Source of the DNA: Prevotella sp.
GTDB lineage: Bacteria > Bacteroidota > Bacteroidia > Bacteroidales > Bacteroidaceae
Direction: 5' to 3'
DNA length: 58,958 nt
NCBI GenBank assembly: GCA_024697645.1
Contig: JAILFH010000055.1
Span: 1 to 58,958, forward strand
The stretch's first letter is position 1. Every line of letters begins with the position of its first letter. This document shows positions 1-8,374 of the stretch, one piece after another. Made by a program: the position numbers and the translations under genes. Under the pieces are notes generated by a model. It was not told where the DNA came from and searched no databases. It worked only from the letters and a program-made list of their open reading frames with translations.

Positions 1-1
1 A

Positions 2-1135
2 GTTCTTCGCTGGCCTGCTGGAGAGGAAGCCGACTTGATTACCCTCAATCCTGGTGGTATCACTCACACTGTAACTGCTGCTGAAGTGGCTGCAGGTGCC
101 GCAACAGTCACCGGCCTCACACCTGAGACCACCTACACTGCAGAACTTTCTCGTCAGGGCAAGGTTCGTGGTAAGGTTGAATTCACTACTGCCATCGACC
201 TCGGTGGAGCAATCGCCGTTAATCCTGGCGACGACCTCGCTGCTGTCGTAGCAGGTGCTGCTGATGGTTCTACCCTCGCCCTCTTCCCCGGTGAGTATGG
301 TATCAAGACAGAAGAGGCTGACCATGGTGGTTCACTTACCATCGACAAGAACCTCTCTATCAAGAGTGTTCGCGCTGCCGATCGTGCCGTTATCAAGGGC
401 CGCATCAAGATTGACAATGCAAGTCTCGACCTCTATCAGGTGAAACTCGATGGTACTGATACCGATGGTGGTCAGTGCTTCGACTTTGTTGCTGACGGTG
501 CCGTTGATCACCTCGCAATCGAGGACTGCGAAGTTTGCAACTACACGAAGGGCTTCTTCTACATCAACAAGGCTGTTCGCGTGAAGAACATCACTATCAA
601 CAACACCCTCATCCACGATATTGAGTGTTCTGGTGGTGACTTCTTCGACAGCCGTAAGGGTGTTTACGAGAACTTCACACTCACCAACTCTACTGTCTAC
701 AATTGTGCTGCAAGCCGCGACGTCTTCCGTATGGATAACGTTGCCGACTTCGCCGATGTGGCTCCCGTTATCAAGGTTGACCACTGCACATTCGCAGCCG
801 TTGGTACAGGTGGTGTAAACTATCGTTTCTTCTATGTTCGTCACACTGGCAACGATATTACGTTCACTAACAATATCGTAACCGACTTCAACAACAAGCG
901 TGGTTTCGCTAACCAGAAGACCACCGATGCTGATCCGACGCTCGAGAACAACTACTACTGGAATACCCAGAACCTGCTCTCGCTCGCTGATGGCAACACC
1001 GAGTCTATCTCTTGGTTCGATACTACTGGTAAGGAAGTTGATCCGAAGTTTGCTGATGCAGCAAATGGCAACTTCACCGTTGGTGATGAAGACATCAAGT
1101 ATTATGGCATTGGTGACCCGCGCTGGACAAAGTAA
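2..1135 (+). CDS. Secreted beta-helix (DUF4957/DUF5123-like) protein, 5' truncated by window edge
   Basis: The reading frame is open from the first bases of the window, so the N-terminus lies outside. The first 55 or so visible residues look like the end of a fibronectin type III module (a GLTPETTYTAEL turn). The rest is a parallel beta-helix of short repeating rungs rich in Asn, Asp and Thr (for example IEDCEV, ITINNTLIHDI, FTLTNSTVYNC), ending in a GDPRW motif. This is the DUF4957/DUF5123 architecture, which in Bacteroidetes usually accompanies SusC/SusD pairs in pectin loci and resembles pectate lyase folds. Lyase activity is not certain because I see no clear catalytic residues. Codons are strongly C-ending, as in highly expressed surface proteins. 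A strong terminator follows. The upstream partner genes are outside the window. Confidence 0.75.
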   Translation, partial: VLRWPAGEEADLITLNPGGITHTVTAAEVAAGAATVTGLTPETTYTAELSRQGKVRGKVEFTTAIDLGGAIAVNPGDDLAAVVAGAADGSTLALFPGEYGIKTEEADHGGSLTIDKNLSIKSVRAADRAVIKGRIKIDNASLDLYQVKLDGTDTDGGQCFDFVADGAVDHLAIEDCEVCNYTKGFFYINKAVRVKNITINNTLIHDIECSGGDFFDSRKGVYENFTLTNSTVYNCAASRDVFRMDNVADFADVAPVIKVDHCTFAAVGTGGVNYRFFYVRHTGNDITFTNNIVTDFNNKRGFANQKTTDADPTLENNYYWNTQNLLSLADGNTESISWFDTTGKEVDPKFADAANGNFTVGDEDIKYYGIGDPRWTK

Positions 1136-1163
1136 TCCTACGCAACATTAATTCCAAATCTCT

Positions 1164-1201
1164 AACAGCAACTGCACAACTTTGTGTAGTTGCTGTTTTT
1201 T
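1164..1201 (+). terminator. Rho-independent terminator after the beta-helix gene
   Basis: A 10-bp perfect stem AACAGCAACT/AGTTGCTGTT is extended inward by about five more pairs to a 4-nt loop and followed by a run of T. It lies 28 bases after the stop codon at 1135. Confidence 0.9.
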
Positions 1202-1269
1202 GTTGCCTATACATGAATAGATTCCATAAATCAAATGCTATTCAAATAATACTATGCTTTTCACTATAT

Positions 1270-1469
1270 AAAGGTGTCCTTTTGACCATAGAGAGCATAC
1301 CTTTATACCTATATAAAGACCATCTTTATACCCCTATAAAGCATACCTTTCTATGGTCAAAAGGTATGCTCTGTATGATAGAAAGATGTGCTTTGTATAG
1401 TCCAAAGATATGCTCTGTATGGTAGAAAGGTGTGCTCCTTACAGTCATAAGGCATGCTCTAAATAATAG
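1270..1469. repeat. Array of nine degenerate 22-nt repeats, two opposite orientations
   Basis: The stretch 1136-1718 has no gene. It holds the terminator at 1164-1201, this array and the terminator at 1624-1662. Units start at 1270, 1292, 1314, 1337, 1360, 1382, 1404, 1426 and 1448; seven units are exactly 22 nt and the two starting at 1314 and 1337 are 23 nt. Units 1-4 read in the AGAGCATACCTTT orientation. Units 5-9 read in the opposite one (AAAGGTATGCTCT). The switch forms a perfect 11-bp inverted repeat (1340-1350 with 1360-1370). The same unit recurs at 29789-30010. There are no spacers, so this is not CRISPR. Confidence 0.85.
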
Positions 1470-1623
1470 AGAGAGATTTTCTACATTATTATTGACGGTT
1501 AAGTGCATCAAAAGACATAAACTCTCCATAAACTTGGATGATGCCGTATTGCAAGTACTTATTTCTGAAATGCTTTCAACTTTTAGCAAACATCATATAG
1601 ACCATTTCAAATAGAGCACTCAG

Positions 1624-1662
1624 ATAAAAAAGAGAGAACCAGATAAACATCTGATTCTCTCT
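1624..1662 (-). terminator. Terminator of the glycogen operon
   Basis: The stem AGAGAGAACCAGAT (1631-1644) pairs with ATCTGATTCTCTCT (1649-1662) with one mismatch and a 4-nt loop. On the minus strand it is followed by a T tract, placing it just downstream of the amylase stop at 1719. Confidence 0.85.
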
Positions 1663-1718
1663 AAATGTTTGAATTACAATCAGTTTCGGATAATTATTAC
1701 CAGACTGATGGTATTTTC

Positions 1719-3233
1719 TTACTTCTTGGCAGCCTTGGGCTTAGCGGCCTTCTTAGGCTCTGCTTTTGGCTTTGGCTCTGCCTTTTTGGGTTCTGCTTTT
1801 GCCTTAGGAGCGGCCTTTGCTTTGGGTGCTGCCTTAGGTTTCGGAGCAGCCTTAGGTTTCGGAGCAGCCTTCTTGGGCTCAGCCTTTGCCTTCGGTGCAA
1901 CCTGGGGAGCCTCATCCTCAGCATCCTTGCCACCACCCTCAATCTTTGAGAGCATAGCCTGCAGACGCGTGATTTCCTTCTCCTTCATCTCGAGTTCCTC
2001 ACCCTGATTACGGATGGTCGTCAGAAGCGACTCGAGTTGGTCGTTATCGATTTCCTCAGGATAGAGACTGTTGACTCTGTTCAAGAAGTCACCGAGGATG
2101 TTCATGTAGTTGGTGAATGCATCGAACGGAGACGAATAGATACCACGATCGAGTCCAACATTAGAAGGCTTAGTCGTCATGAAACGGAAGTTGTTGCTTG
2201 CCTGCAGATAGTCCCAGTCAAGGTTAATCTTCGAGTCATTGGCGATACGTACACGATCAGCAACACCATAGAGTTTATGGAATGCCTCACGCTGCATAGC
2301 ATTACCCAGCCAGCAACTGACGTCACGCTCCTCGTCGACCCAACTCAATGTGTCAGGCACGTCGAGTGCACCAACACTCTTGGTCTTCATGCAGATTTCG
2401 GTAGGTGTAGCAAACGTGATACCCTTCTCCTTGGCGCATGCGGGAATGGCACGCAGGAATTCAAGAATATTGCTCGACAGTGGCTGTGCAATACCAAGAG
2501 CAGAGAGTTCCATGAAGATATTGATGATCTGGCTCTCCTCGGGATGAGAAGCAATCTCGTTGACGTAGTTGTCAGCGAAGAGAGGATAACCCTCCCACTC
2601 AGGATTGTTGAAGCGCAGCGAGATGTCATCTGACAATTTCACGTCGCGAAGCAGAAGTTTCAGGTTGGGAGCGAGTGCGCAGTTGTATACATAGTGAGGA
2701 GACTTCCAACCGAGTACGTGCTTGGCACCCTCAGTCAGCATACCCTTGAATCCCATCTGGGCAGCCTGCAAACCGATATCGTCGCTATAAATCAGTGAAG
2801 AGTTACGGAGCACCTTTGGAGTCTGTCCGAAGTATTCCTTCATCTTTGCCATCTGCTTCTTCACATCAGCCTTGAAACTTTCCTCGTTGATGAGTGAAGA
2901 AAGGCCGTGGCTATAAGGCTCTGCCAAGAATTCAACGCAACCCGTCTCGTTCATCTCCTGGAGTTTCTCAAGTACCTGAGGAGCATGCATTTCCAACTGC
3001 TCAATGCCCACACCTGAGAGAGAGAAGGCCACCTTGAAATACTTGCCGTTTTCCTTAATCATCTCGTGGAGCGTGTTCAGGGCAGGCATGTAGGAGCGCT
3101 CAGCAATGTCGCTGATTGAACGCTCATTCTCGTAGTCGTCGTAATAATAATGGTCGGTACCGATATCGAAGAAACGGTAGCGTTTGAGATGTATGATCTG
3201 ATGTATCTCAAAATATAAACAAATTGTTTTCAT
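1719..3233 (-). CDS. GH57-family alpha-amylase-like protein with Lys/Ala/Pro-rich tail
   Basis: 504 aa. The start MKTICLYFEIHQIIHLKRYR is the family N-terminus (GH57 motif I, here FEIHQIIHL rather than the usual HQP). Further GH57-like blocks are FLAEPYSHGLSS and IYSDDIGLQA. GH57 enzymes act on alpha-1,4-glucans such as glycogen; the protein has no signal peptide and should be cytoplasmic. I cannot assign the catalytic pair with confidence. Residues about 400-432 form a Leu/Glu-rich coiled-coil-like helix. Residues 446-504 consist only of Lys, Ala, Pro and Glu in PKAKAEPKKA-type repeats, resembling histone H1 tails, and are an unusual addition. It is third in an operon after the debranching enzyme and the glycosyltransferase (34-nt gap upstream) and is followed by a strong terminator. 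Confidence 0.88.
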   Translation of the reverse strand: MKTICLYFEIHQIIHLKRYRFFDIGTDHYYYDDYENERSISDIAERSYMPALNTLHEMIKENGKYFKVAFSLSGVGIEQLEMHAPQVLEKLQEMNETGCVEFLAEPYSHGLSSLINEESFKADVKKQMAKMKEYFGQTPKVLRNSSLIYSDDIGLQAAQMGFKGMLTEGAKHVLGWKSPHYVYNCALAPNLKLLLRDVKLSDDISLRFNNPEWEGYPLFADNYVNEIASHPEESQIINIFMELSALGIAQPLSSNILEFLRAIPACAKEKGITFATPTEICMKTKSVGALDVPDTLSWVDEERDVSCWLGNAMQREAFHKLYGVADRVRIANDSKINLDWDYLQASNNFRFMTTKPSNVGLDRGIYSSPFDAFTNYMNILGDFLNRVNSLYPEEIDNDQLESLLTTIRNQGEELEMKEKEITRLQAMLSKIEGGGKDAEDEAPQVAPKAKAEPKKAAPKPKAAPKPKAAPKAKAAPKAKAEPKKAEPKPKAEPKKAAKPKAAKK

Positions 3234-3267
3234 ATTTGTAAATTGTCTATTGTTAAATGTTCATTGT

Positions 3268-4539
3268 TTATTGTTCCCATCCGAGGGTACGCAGATAGAG
3301 CGTTCTAATCCACTTGCCAACCTTCTCCCATGTAATCTGGTCGACCTCATTCTTACCTTCTTCCTGAAGATACTTGAAGAGGCTTTCGTTGACACAAATA
3401 GAATAGATGGCATCAGCCATTGCGTGAATATCCCAGTAGTCAACCTTGATGCAGTTGTGCAGAATCTCAGCACATCCTGACTGCTTCGAGATGATTGTGG
3501 GCGTTCCGCACTGCATAGCCTCCAGGGGTGAAATGCCGAACGGCTCCGAAACGGAGGGCATTACATAGACATCGCTGTCCTTCAGGCACTCATAGACCTG
3601 TTTTCCGCGCATGAAGCCCGGGAAATGGAAGCGGTCAGCAATGCCGCGCTCAGCAGCGAGATAGATCATCTGTTCCATCATATCGCCCGAACCCGCAAAG
3701 CAGAAACGAACATTACGAGTACGATGGAGCACCATATTGGCTGCCTCAACGAAATACTCAGGACCCTTCTGCATGGTGATACGTCCCAGGAACGTCACAA
3801 CCTTCTCCTTACCGGTGTGGTCGGGACGAGGGATATCCTGCAACTCCTGCTTCAGTGGATAAACGGCATTGTGAACCGTGAAGCACTTGCGTGGATCCTG
3901 ATGATACTGATTGATAACAGTCTGACGAGTGAGTTCCGACACGCACATGATGCAGTCGGCATTGTCCATACCATTCTTCTCGATAGAATAGACAGTAGGA
4001 TTAACCTTACCACGAGAACGGTCGAAGTCGGTAGCATGCACATGAATGCAAAGAGGCTTACCGCTCACATTCTTGGCATGAATGCCAGCGGGATAAGTCA
4101 ACCAGTCGTGAGCATGAATGATGTCGAACGTCTCGGTGCGGGCAATAACACCTGCGATGATAGAATAGTTATTGATTTCCTCATGCAGATTGCTCGGATA
4201 ACCACCAGCAAACTCCATTGCACCCAGATCATTGACGTGCATGTAGTTGAAATCGGCATAGATATGGTCGCGATAGCGATAGTAATCCTCCGGCGACATG
4301 ATAGAGCCCACACGCTCACGAACGTAGTCTTCGTTGACATCGCGCCAAGCGATAGGCACAGCGTTCATGGCTACAATCTTACAAGCAGAGCGATCTTCGT
4401 CGCCAAAGGGATGCGGCAGACAGAGCACTGTCTCGATGTCGCCTTGAGCAAACAGACCCTGCGAAATTCCATAGTTAGCGGTAGCAAGTCCACCGAACAC
4501 ATGAGGAGGATACTCCCATCCAAACATTAGTACTTTCAT
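3268..4539 (-). CDS. Glycogen synthase-like glycosyltransferase (GT4/GT5 fold)
   Basis: 423 aa. The start at 4539 (MKVLMFGWEYPPHVFGGLA) is chosen because it begins the starch-synthase-type N-terminal motif and is preceded by an unusually good Shine-Dalgarno sequence, GGAGGAG, at 4545-4551. A longer in-frame extension to 4608 would overlap the upstream gene and looks non-coding. The C-terminal GT-B half has the retaining-transferase signature EPFGISPLEAMQCGTPTI (E-x7-E). The likely role is elongating alpha-1,4-glucan from a nucleotide sugar; the donor cannot be told from sequence. It sits between the debranching enzyme (16-nt gap) and the GH57 gene, a typical Bacteroidetes glycogen gene order. 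Confidence 0.88.
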   Translation of the reverse strand: MKVLMFGWEYPPHVFGGLATANYGISQGLFAQGDIETVLCLPHPFGDEDRSACKIVAMNAVPIAWRDVNEDYVRERVGSIMSPEDYYRYRDHIYADFNYMHVNDLGAMEFAGGYPSNLHEEINNYSIIAGVIARTETFDIIHAHDWLTYPAGIHAKNVSGKPLCIHVHATDFDRSRGKVNPTVYSIEKNGMDNADCIMCVSELTRQTVINQYHQDPRKCFTVHNAVYPLKQELQDIPRPDHTGKEKVVTFLGRITMQKGPEYFVEAANMVLHRTRNVRFCFAGSGDMMEQMIYLAAERGIADRFHFPGFMRGKQVYECLKDSDVYVMPSVSEPFGISPLEAMQCGTPTIISKQSGCAEILHNCIKVDYWDIHAMADAIYSICVNESLFKYLQEEGKNEVDQITWEKVGKWIRTLYLRTLGWEQ

Positions 4540-4555
4540 ATCTTCTCCTCCTATT

Positions 4556-6556
4556 TTAATACTTATAACGTTCAAGCAATTCGAGCGTGCGCAGAATCTC
4601 AGCCACATTCATGGCAAAAGACATTGCTCCACGTCCATGGAATGGCGGGTTACCATCGAACAACTCAGAGATAGTTCCCAGGCTATGGTAAGCCATTTCA
4701 TCCTCATATCCAACCATCTGGCGCTCAATGAAACTCAGACGGGTACGCTTGTAGAGTTTTAGGCAGGCTTCCATGTAGAAACCGCCGAGCCAAGGCCATG
4801 CTGTTCCCTGATGGTAGGCATAGTCGCGCTGTGTCTGCGGACCAACGTAAATGGGGTTGTAGCCACCACTCTTCGGTGAAAGCGAACGCAGTCCCTTCGG
4901 AGTAAGCAATTCGCGTGTGCAGACATCAAGAACCGACTTCATCTGCTGTTGATTGAGCGGCGTATAGTCAAGAGCGACAGCGAAGATCATGTTCGGACGA
5001 ACGCTCCAGTCCATTGTGTTGCCATCAACATAGTCAAGCAGATAGCCATATTCATTGAGGAATGTATCGATGAACGACACTTTGCACTTCTCAGCCAAAG
5101 TCTCAAGATGTTCAGCATCCTTCTCGTTCTGGTCATCGCGAGCCAGTGCAGCAACGAAGCGCAGAGCATTGTACCACAGGGCATTAATCTCAACTACGAA
5201 ACCTGTGCGGGGAACAACGGGGCGACCATTGGCAGTAGAGTTCATCCAAGTCATAGCTACATCGCGACCATCAATGCGAACAAGTCCGTTCTCCTCAAGT
5301 GTGAGGTTCGGGTGCTTGTTATCCTCAATGAAGGTGATGAGGTCGCGAAGGAGTTTTCCATACTTCTCCTTACAACGAGCCTTACCCAGTTTCTTGGCAT
5401 ATTGCTGAATAGCCCAAACTGCCCAGAGGGGAACATCAGGCTTTTCAATCTCATAAATCTTAACGGAAAGCGGTTTCTTCTCCATGAACTCACGAAGTCC
5501 ACGCTCTGCTGTCCGCATGACGAGTTCAAAATATTCATCTTCGGCAATGCTCAATGTCAAGCCAGGCAGTGCGATGAATGTGTCGCGAGCACGGCACTTG
5601 AACCAAGGATAACCAGCCAGCAAATAACGATCATCATTTGAGTAGTAGTTCTTGCTCTGAGAAGATGACCAAACTTCCTTTTCGCCATCCTCGCGCTTTA
5701 CGCGTACATGGAACTGGTGAGCGGCATTGACCAAGCAATGATAGAAGTTGTCACGAGGTGGACGATAGCCTACTTCCTCTTCGAAGAGTTTCTTCAGGCG
5801 GCTGGTCTTGATCTCGCTAGTTGAAGCGGCAAAGACGATGCTCTCGCCCTTTCTGATAGGCATCTCGAAATAGCCAGGTACGTAGAGATCTTCGTTAGAG
5901 GCATAGCCGCGCTCCTGCTCCTTCGGATACTCCACACCACGATACCAATCGGGCTGGAATACGAACTCGTTCTTCTTCGAGAACTGCATGTAAAGATCAG
6001 GATAGCCTGCATACATACAGGTCTTGATACCATTGTCAACTTGATGATACTCACGCGAAGCCACAGAATTCTCATGGGTAAACTGACGTACGCTTCTGAA
6101 TGCCAGGAACGGACGGAAGCGCAAGGTCGTTGCAGAATGGGCATCTTCAAGTGTGTAGCGAATCAGAATTCGATCCTCGTAATTCTGGAAAAGGAATTCT
6201 TTCTTTAGAATAACACCACCTACACGATAGATGGTTGTTGGAATCTTGTCACAGTCAAACTCACGAATGTACTTGTGACCTTTAGGACTGTAGTTGTTGC
6301 CCTGATACTTGTGGAGTCCCAGATTGAACTCTGCCCCGTGCTGAATAACAGTACAATCGAGCGACGAAAGCAATACGTGGTTTTCATCGTCGATTTCGGG
6401 AACAGGTACCACGAGCAGACCGTGATACTTACGAATGTTACAGTCAACAATCGTGGAACAAGAATAAGCACCCGAACGGTTTGTGCGTAGCAACTCCTTC
6501 GGTAGCGAATCCTGCAAGTTTGTCATCAGAGCTTTTTCAAATCGCAGATAACTCAT
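4556..6556 (-). CDS. Glycogen debranching enzyme (amylo-alpha-1,6-glucosidase type)
   Basis: 666 aa, a full-length family member. The N-terminal GDE_N domain (about residues 15-230) contains NRSGAYSCSTIVDCNIRKYH. The C-terminal (alpha/alpha)6-barrel GDE_C domain (about 280-660) contains the characteristic block PRTGFVVEINALWYNALRF and a late QRDYAYHQGTAWPWLGGFY segment. It hydrolyses alpha-1,6 branch points of glycogen in the cytoplasm; no signal peptide is present. It is the first gene of the three-gene glycogen operon, with a promoter about 90 bases upstream. Confidence 0.93.
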   Translation of the reverse strand: MSYLRFEKALMTNLQDSLPKELLRTNRSGAYSCSTIVDCNIRKYHGLLVVPVPEIDDENHVLLSSLDCTVIQHGAEFNLGLHKYQGNNYSPKGHKYIREFDCDKIPTTIYRVGGVILKKEFLFQNYEDRILIRYTLEDAHSATTLRFRPFLAFRSVRQFTHENSVASREYHQVDNGIKTCMYAGYPDLYMQFSKKNEFVFQPDWYRGVEYPKEQERGYASNEDLYVPGYFEMPIRKGESIVFAASTSEIKTSRLKKLFEEEVGYRPPRDNFYHCLVNAAHQFHVRVKREDGEKEVWSSSQSKNYYSNDDRYLLAGYPWFKCRARDTFIALPGLTLSIAEDEYFELVMRTAERGLREFMEKKPLSVKIYEIEKPDVPLWAVWAIQQYAKKLGKARCKEKYGKLLRDLITFIEDNKHPNLTLEENGLVRIDGRDVAMTWMNSTANGRPVVPRTGFVVEINALWYNALRFVAALARDDQNEKDAEHLETLAEKCKVSFIDTFLNEYGYLLDYVDGNTMDWSVRPNMIFAVALDYTPLNQQQMKSVLDVCTRELLTPKGLRSLSPKSGGYNPIYVGPQTQRDYAYHQGTAWPWLGGFYMEACLKLYKRTRLSFIERQMVGYEDEMAYHSLGTISELFDGNPPFHGRGAMSFAMNVAEILRTLELLERYKY

Positions 6557-6644
6557 GATAGCTCTTTTAAATATTTAGGTTTTTAATGATAAAAATTCAA
6601 GTCAATATGAAGCCTGCAAAAGGTCTTTTTCTATAATAGCACTT

Positions 6645-6676
6645 CAAAGGTACGATTTTTTTATTTCTGCGCCAAA
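6645..6676 (-). promoter_or_regulatory. Promoter of the glycogen operon
   Basis: Read on the minus strand, TTTGG (6672-6676) is followed after 19 nt by TACCTTTG (6645-6652), matching the Bacteroidetes -33 TTTG / -7 TAnnTTTG consensus. The predicted leader is about 80 nt. Confidence 0.8.
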
Positions 6677-6725
6677 TTTTTCTATAAAAATTCTTTCGTT
6701 TTTCACCTTTTTAGCAACTATTCAA

Positions 6726-8165
6726 CTATTTCTCACGGATTGCATCAGCAATCAGACGTGCCATCTGACCTGCACCCTGTCGGTTGGGATGGATTCCATC
6801 GGGCAGAATCTGACGCTTGTCATCATTGTTGAAGAGCGAATGAAGATCAATGACATTGCAGCCGTTTTTCTTCGCCACTTTCTCTATGATGGGAATGATG
6901 GCTGTGGTGATGGTGCTGTCATTGATGCCCCACTGAACCTTATAGGCTGGAATAGGCGTACAGAGATAGATCTTTGTACCGAGAGCCTTCAGCGAATCAA
7001 CCATCTGCTGCATATCCTGCTGGAACTCCTTTCCATGCTCCCAGTTATAAGGTTTGGAGTCATTGGTTCCCAGTTTGATGACGGCAATGTCAGGACGGAA
7101 AGCGAGTGCATCGCGCCAAGCCATCTCATTCATATAAGGAAAGTCGCCCTTGTTCAACATTGTACGGGCGCCAACACCCAAGTTCTTGACAAGATACTTA
7201 TCGCCTAACTGCCGCTGAAGTTGGGCAGGATAACCTTCCGCATCGCTCATATCAATTCCTGAACCATCGGTGATGCTATTGCCGATGCAAGCAACGCGAA
7301 CGGCATCAGCACGCGGTGCCTTCAGATTGGCTAACCAACTATTTAGATCATTGACCATCTGCTGATGATGACGGAATGTCGAACGGAATCCCCATCCATG
7401 ACCGCCAGTGGGATAGATGTGCAGAGCGCAATCATTGCCTGCCTGGCGCATGGCAGAATAATAGGCAACGCCATTGGTGACAGGAGGAACTCCTCCATCG
7501 TCATTGGAAGCAAGAACGATGGCAGGTGGAGTGAGATGACGACGTACTGCCTTGTCGCTGGAGAACTCTCTAACCAGAGACTTGTCGCTACGTTTATCAG
7601 CCAAGAACCCATGAACAGAACCCTGATGGGTCACTCGCTCATCCATCGAAATGACAGGATAGAAAAGAATGGAGAAATTGGGCCGGACCTCAAATGGCGC
7701 ATGTGTGCTCACGGCTGAAGCAAGATGTCCACCTGCTGAGAAACCCATAATTCCGAGGTCGTTGGGGTTGATATTCCAGACTGAAGCACTGTCGCGAACG
7801 AGTCTGAAAGCCTCATAAGCATCGCCCAAAGGAATATTCCTGTCGCCATTAGGCATTCGATATTTCAACACAAAGAAGGCAATGCCCTTTGCTGTGAAGA
7901 ACGAAGCCCAGTCATGGCCCTCATGATTCATTGCCAAATGGCTATAGCCTCCACCTGGACAATCGATGATTGCCCTACCCGATGGTACATTGGGCAGATA
8001 ACACGTAAGCATAGCAACATCAAGGCCTCCATCCTTTTCGCTGGTGGGAATGATGTTGAGTTGACTACGGTCAGAGAGCGAAAGCGTGAATGTACGTGAA
8101 GTTTGTGCTGAAAGTGTGCAACAGAAGCACAACAGTCCAAGACAGATAGTAGATATACGATTCAT
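6726..8165 (-). CDS. Secreted two-domain esterase: alpha/beta hydrolase fused to SGNH/GDSL hydrolase
   Basis: 479 aa from the start at 8165 (MNRISTICLGLLCFCCTLSA); the nine extra upstream residues would spoil the signal peptide. Residues about 25-280 are an acetyl-xylan-esterase-like alpha/beta hydrolase with a GGGY oxyanion loop, nucleophile Ser143 in GFSAGG and a late GGHGWGF histidine. Residues about 285-479 are an SGNH hydrolase with Ser297 in GNSITDG, a GTND block, and DGIHPN with His459. Both domains appear catalytically intact. Such fusions remove acetyl or other acyl groups from plant polysaccharides. The gene follows the pectin block after the PL11 terminator, so pectin deacetylation is a reasonable guess, not shown. 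It is secreted to the periplasm or beyond. Confidence 0.85.
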   Translation of the reverse strand: MNRISTICLGLLCFCCTLSAQTSRTFTLSLSDRSQLNIIPTSEKDGGLDVAMLTCYLPNVPSGRAIIDCPGGGYSHLAMNHEGHDWASFFTAKGIAFFVLKYRMPNGDRNIPLGDAYEAFRLVRDSASVWNINPNDLGIMGFSAGGHLASAVSTHAPFEVRPNFSILFYPVISMDERVTHQGSVHGFLADKRSDKSLVREFSSDKAVRRHLTPPAIVLASNDDGGVPPVTNGVAYYSAMRQAGNDCALHIYPTGGHGWGFRSTFRHHQQMVNDLNSWLANLKAPRADAVRVACIGNSITDGSGIDMSDAEGYPAQLQRQLGDKYLVKNLGVGARTMLNKGDFPYMNEMAWRDALAFRPDIAVIKLGTNDSKPYNWEHGKEFQQDMQQMVDSLKALGTKIYLCTPIPAYKVQWGINDSTITTAIIPIIEKVAKKNGCNVIDLHSLFNNDDKRQILPDGIHPNRQGAGQMARLIADAIREK

Positions 8166-8320
8166 AATGGTTAATAACAAATTTAGGTTCAAATTTTATG
8201 ATTTAATTCTGAGTGAACAGATTCTTGATTCAAATTCCTGATAGGAATCAAAAGGGAGCAGATAAAGAGTCAATAACTCATAGATTCTGAATAGTTTTCA
8301 AAAGGAAAGCAGATATAAAT

Positions 8321-8366
8321 AAAAATAAGAAGGAGCGAGACATTCTCCCCGCTCCTCTTATTCTAT
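8321..8366 (-). terminator. Terminator after the PL11 gene
   Basis: The imperfect hairpin AATAAGAAGGAGCGAGA / TCTCCCCGCTCCTCTTATT has an AT-rich loop and, on the minus strand, a trailing T-rich run. It lies just past the PL11 stop at 8375. Confidence 0.8.
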
Positions 8367-8374
8367 CTATATCA

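Noticed and set aside
1213..1614. Short ORFs on both strands within the 22-nt repeat array
   Set aside because: They consist of repeat-derived low-complexity sequence (YSPK/HTEHIF-like) and lack start signals.
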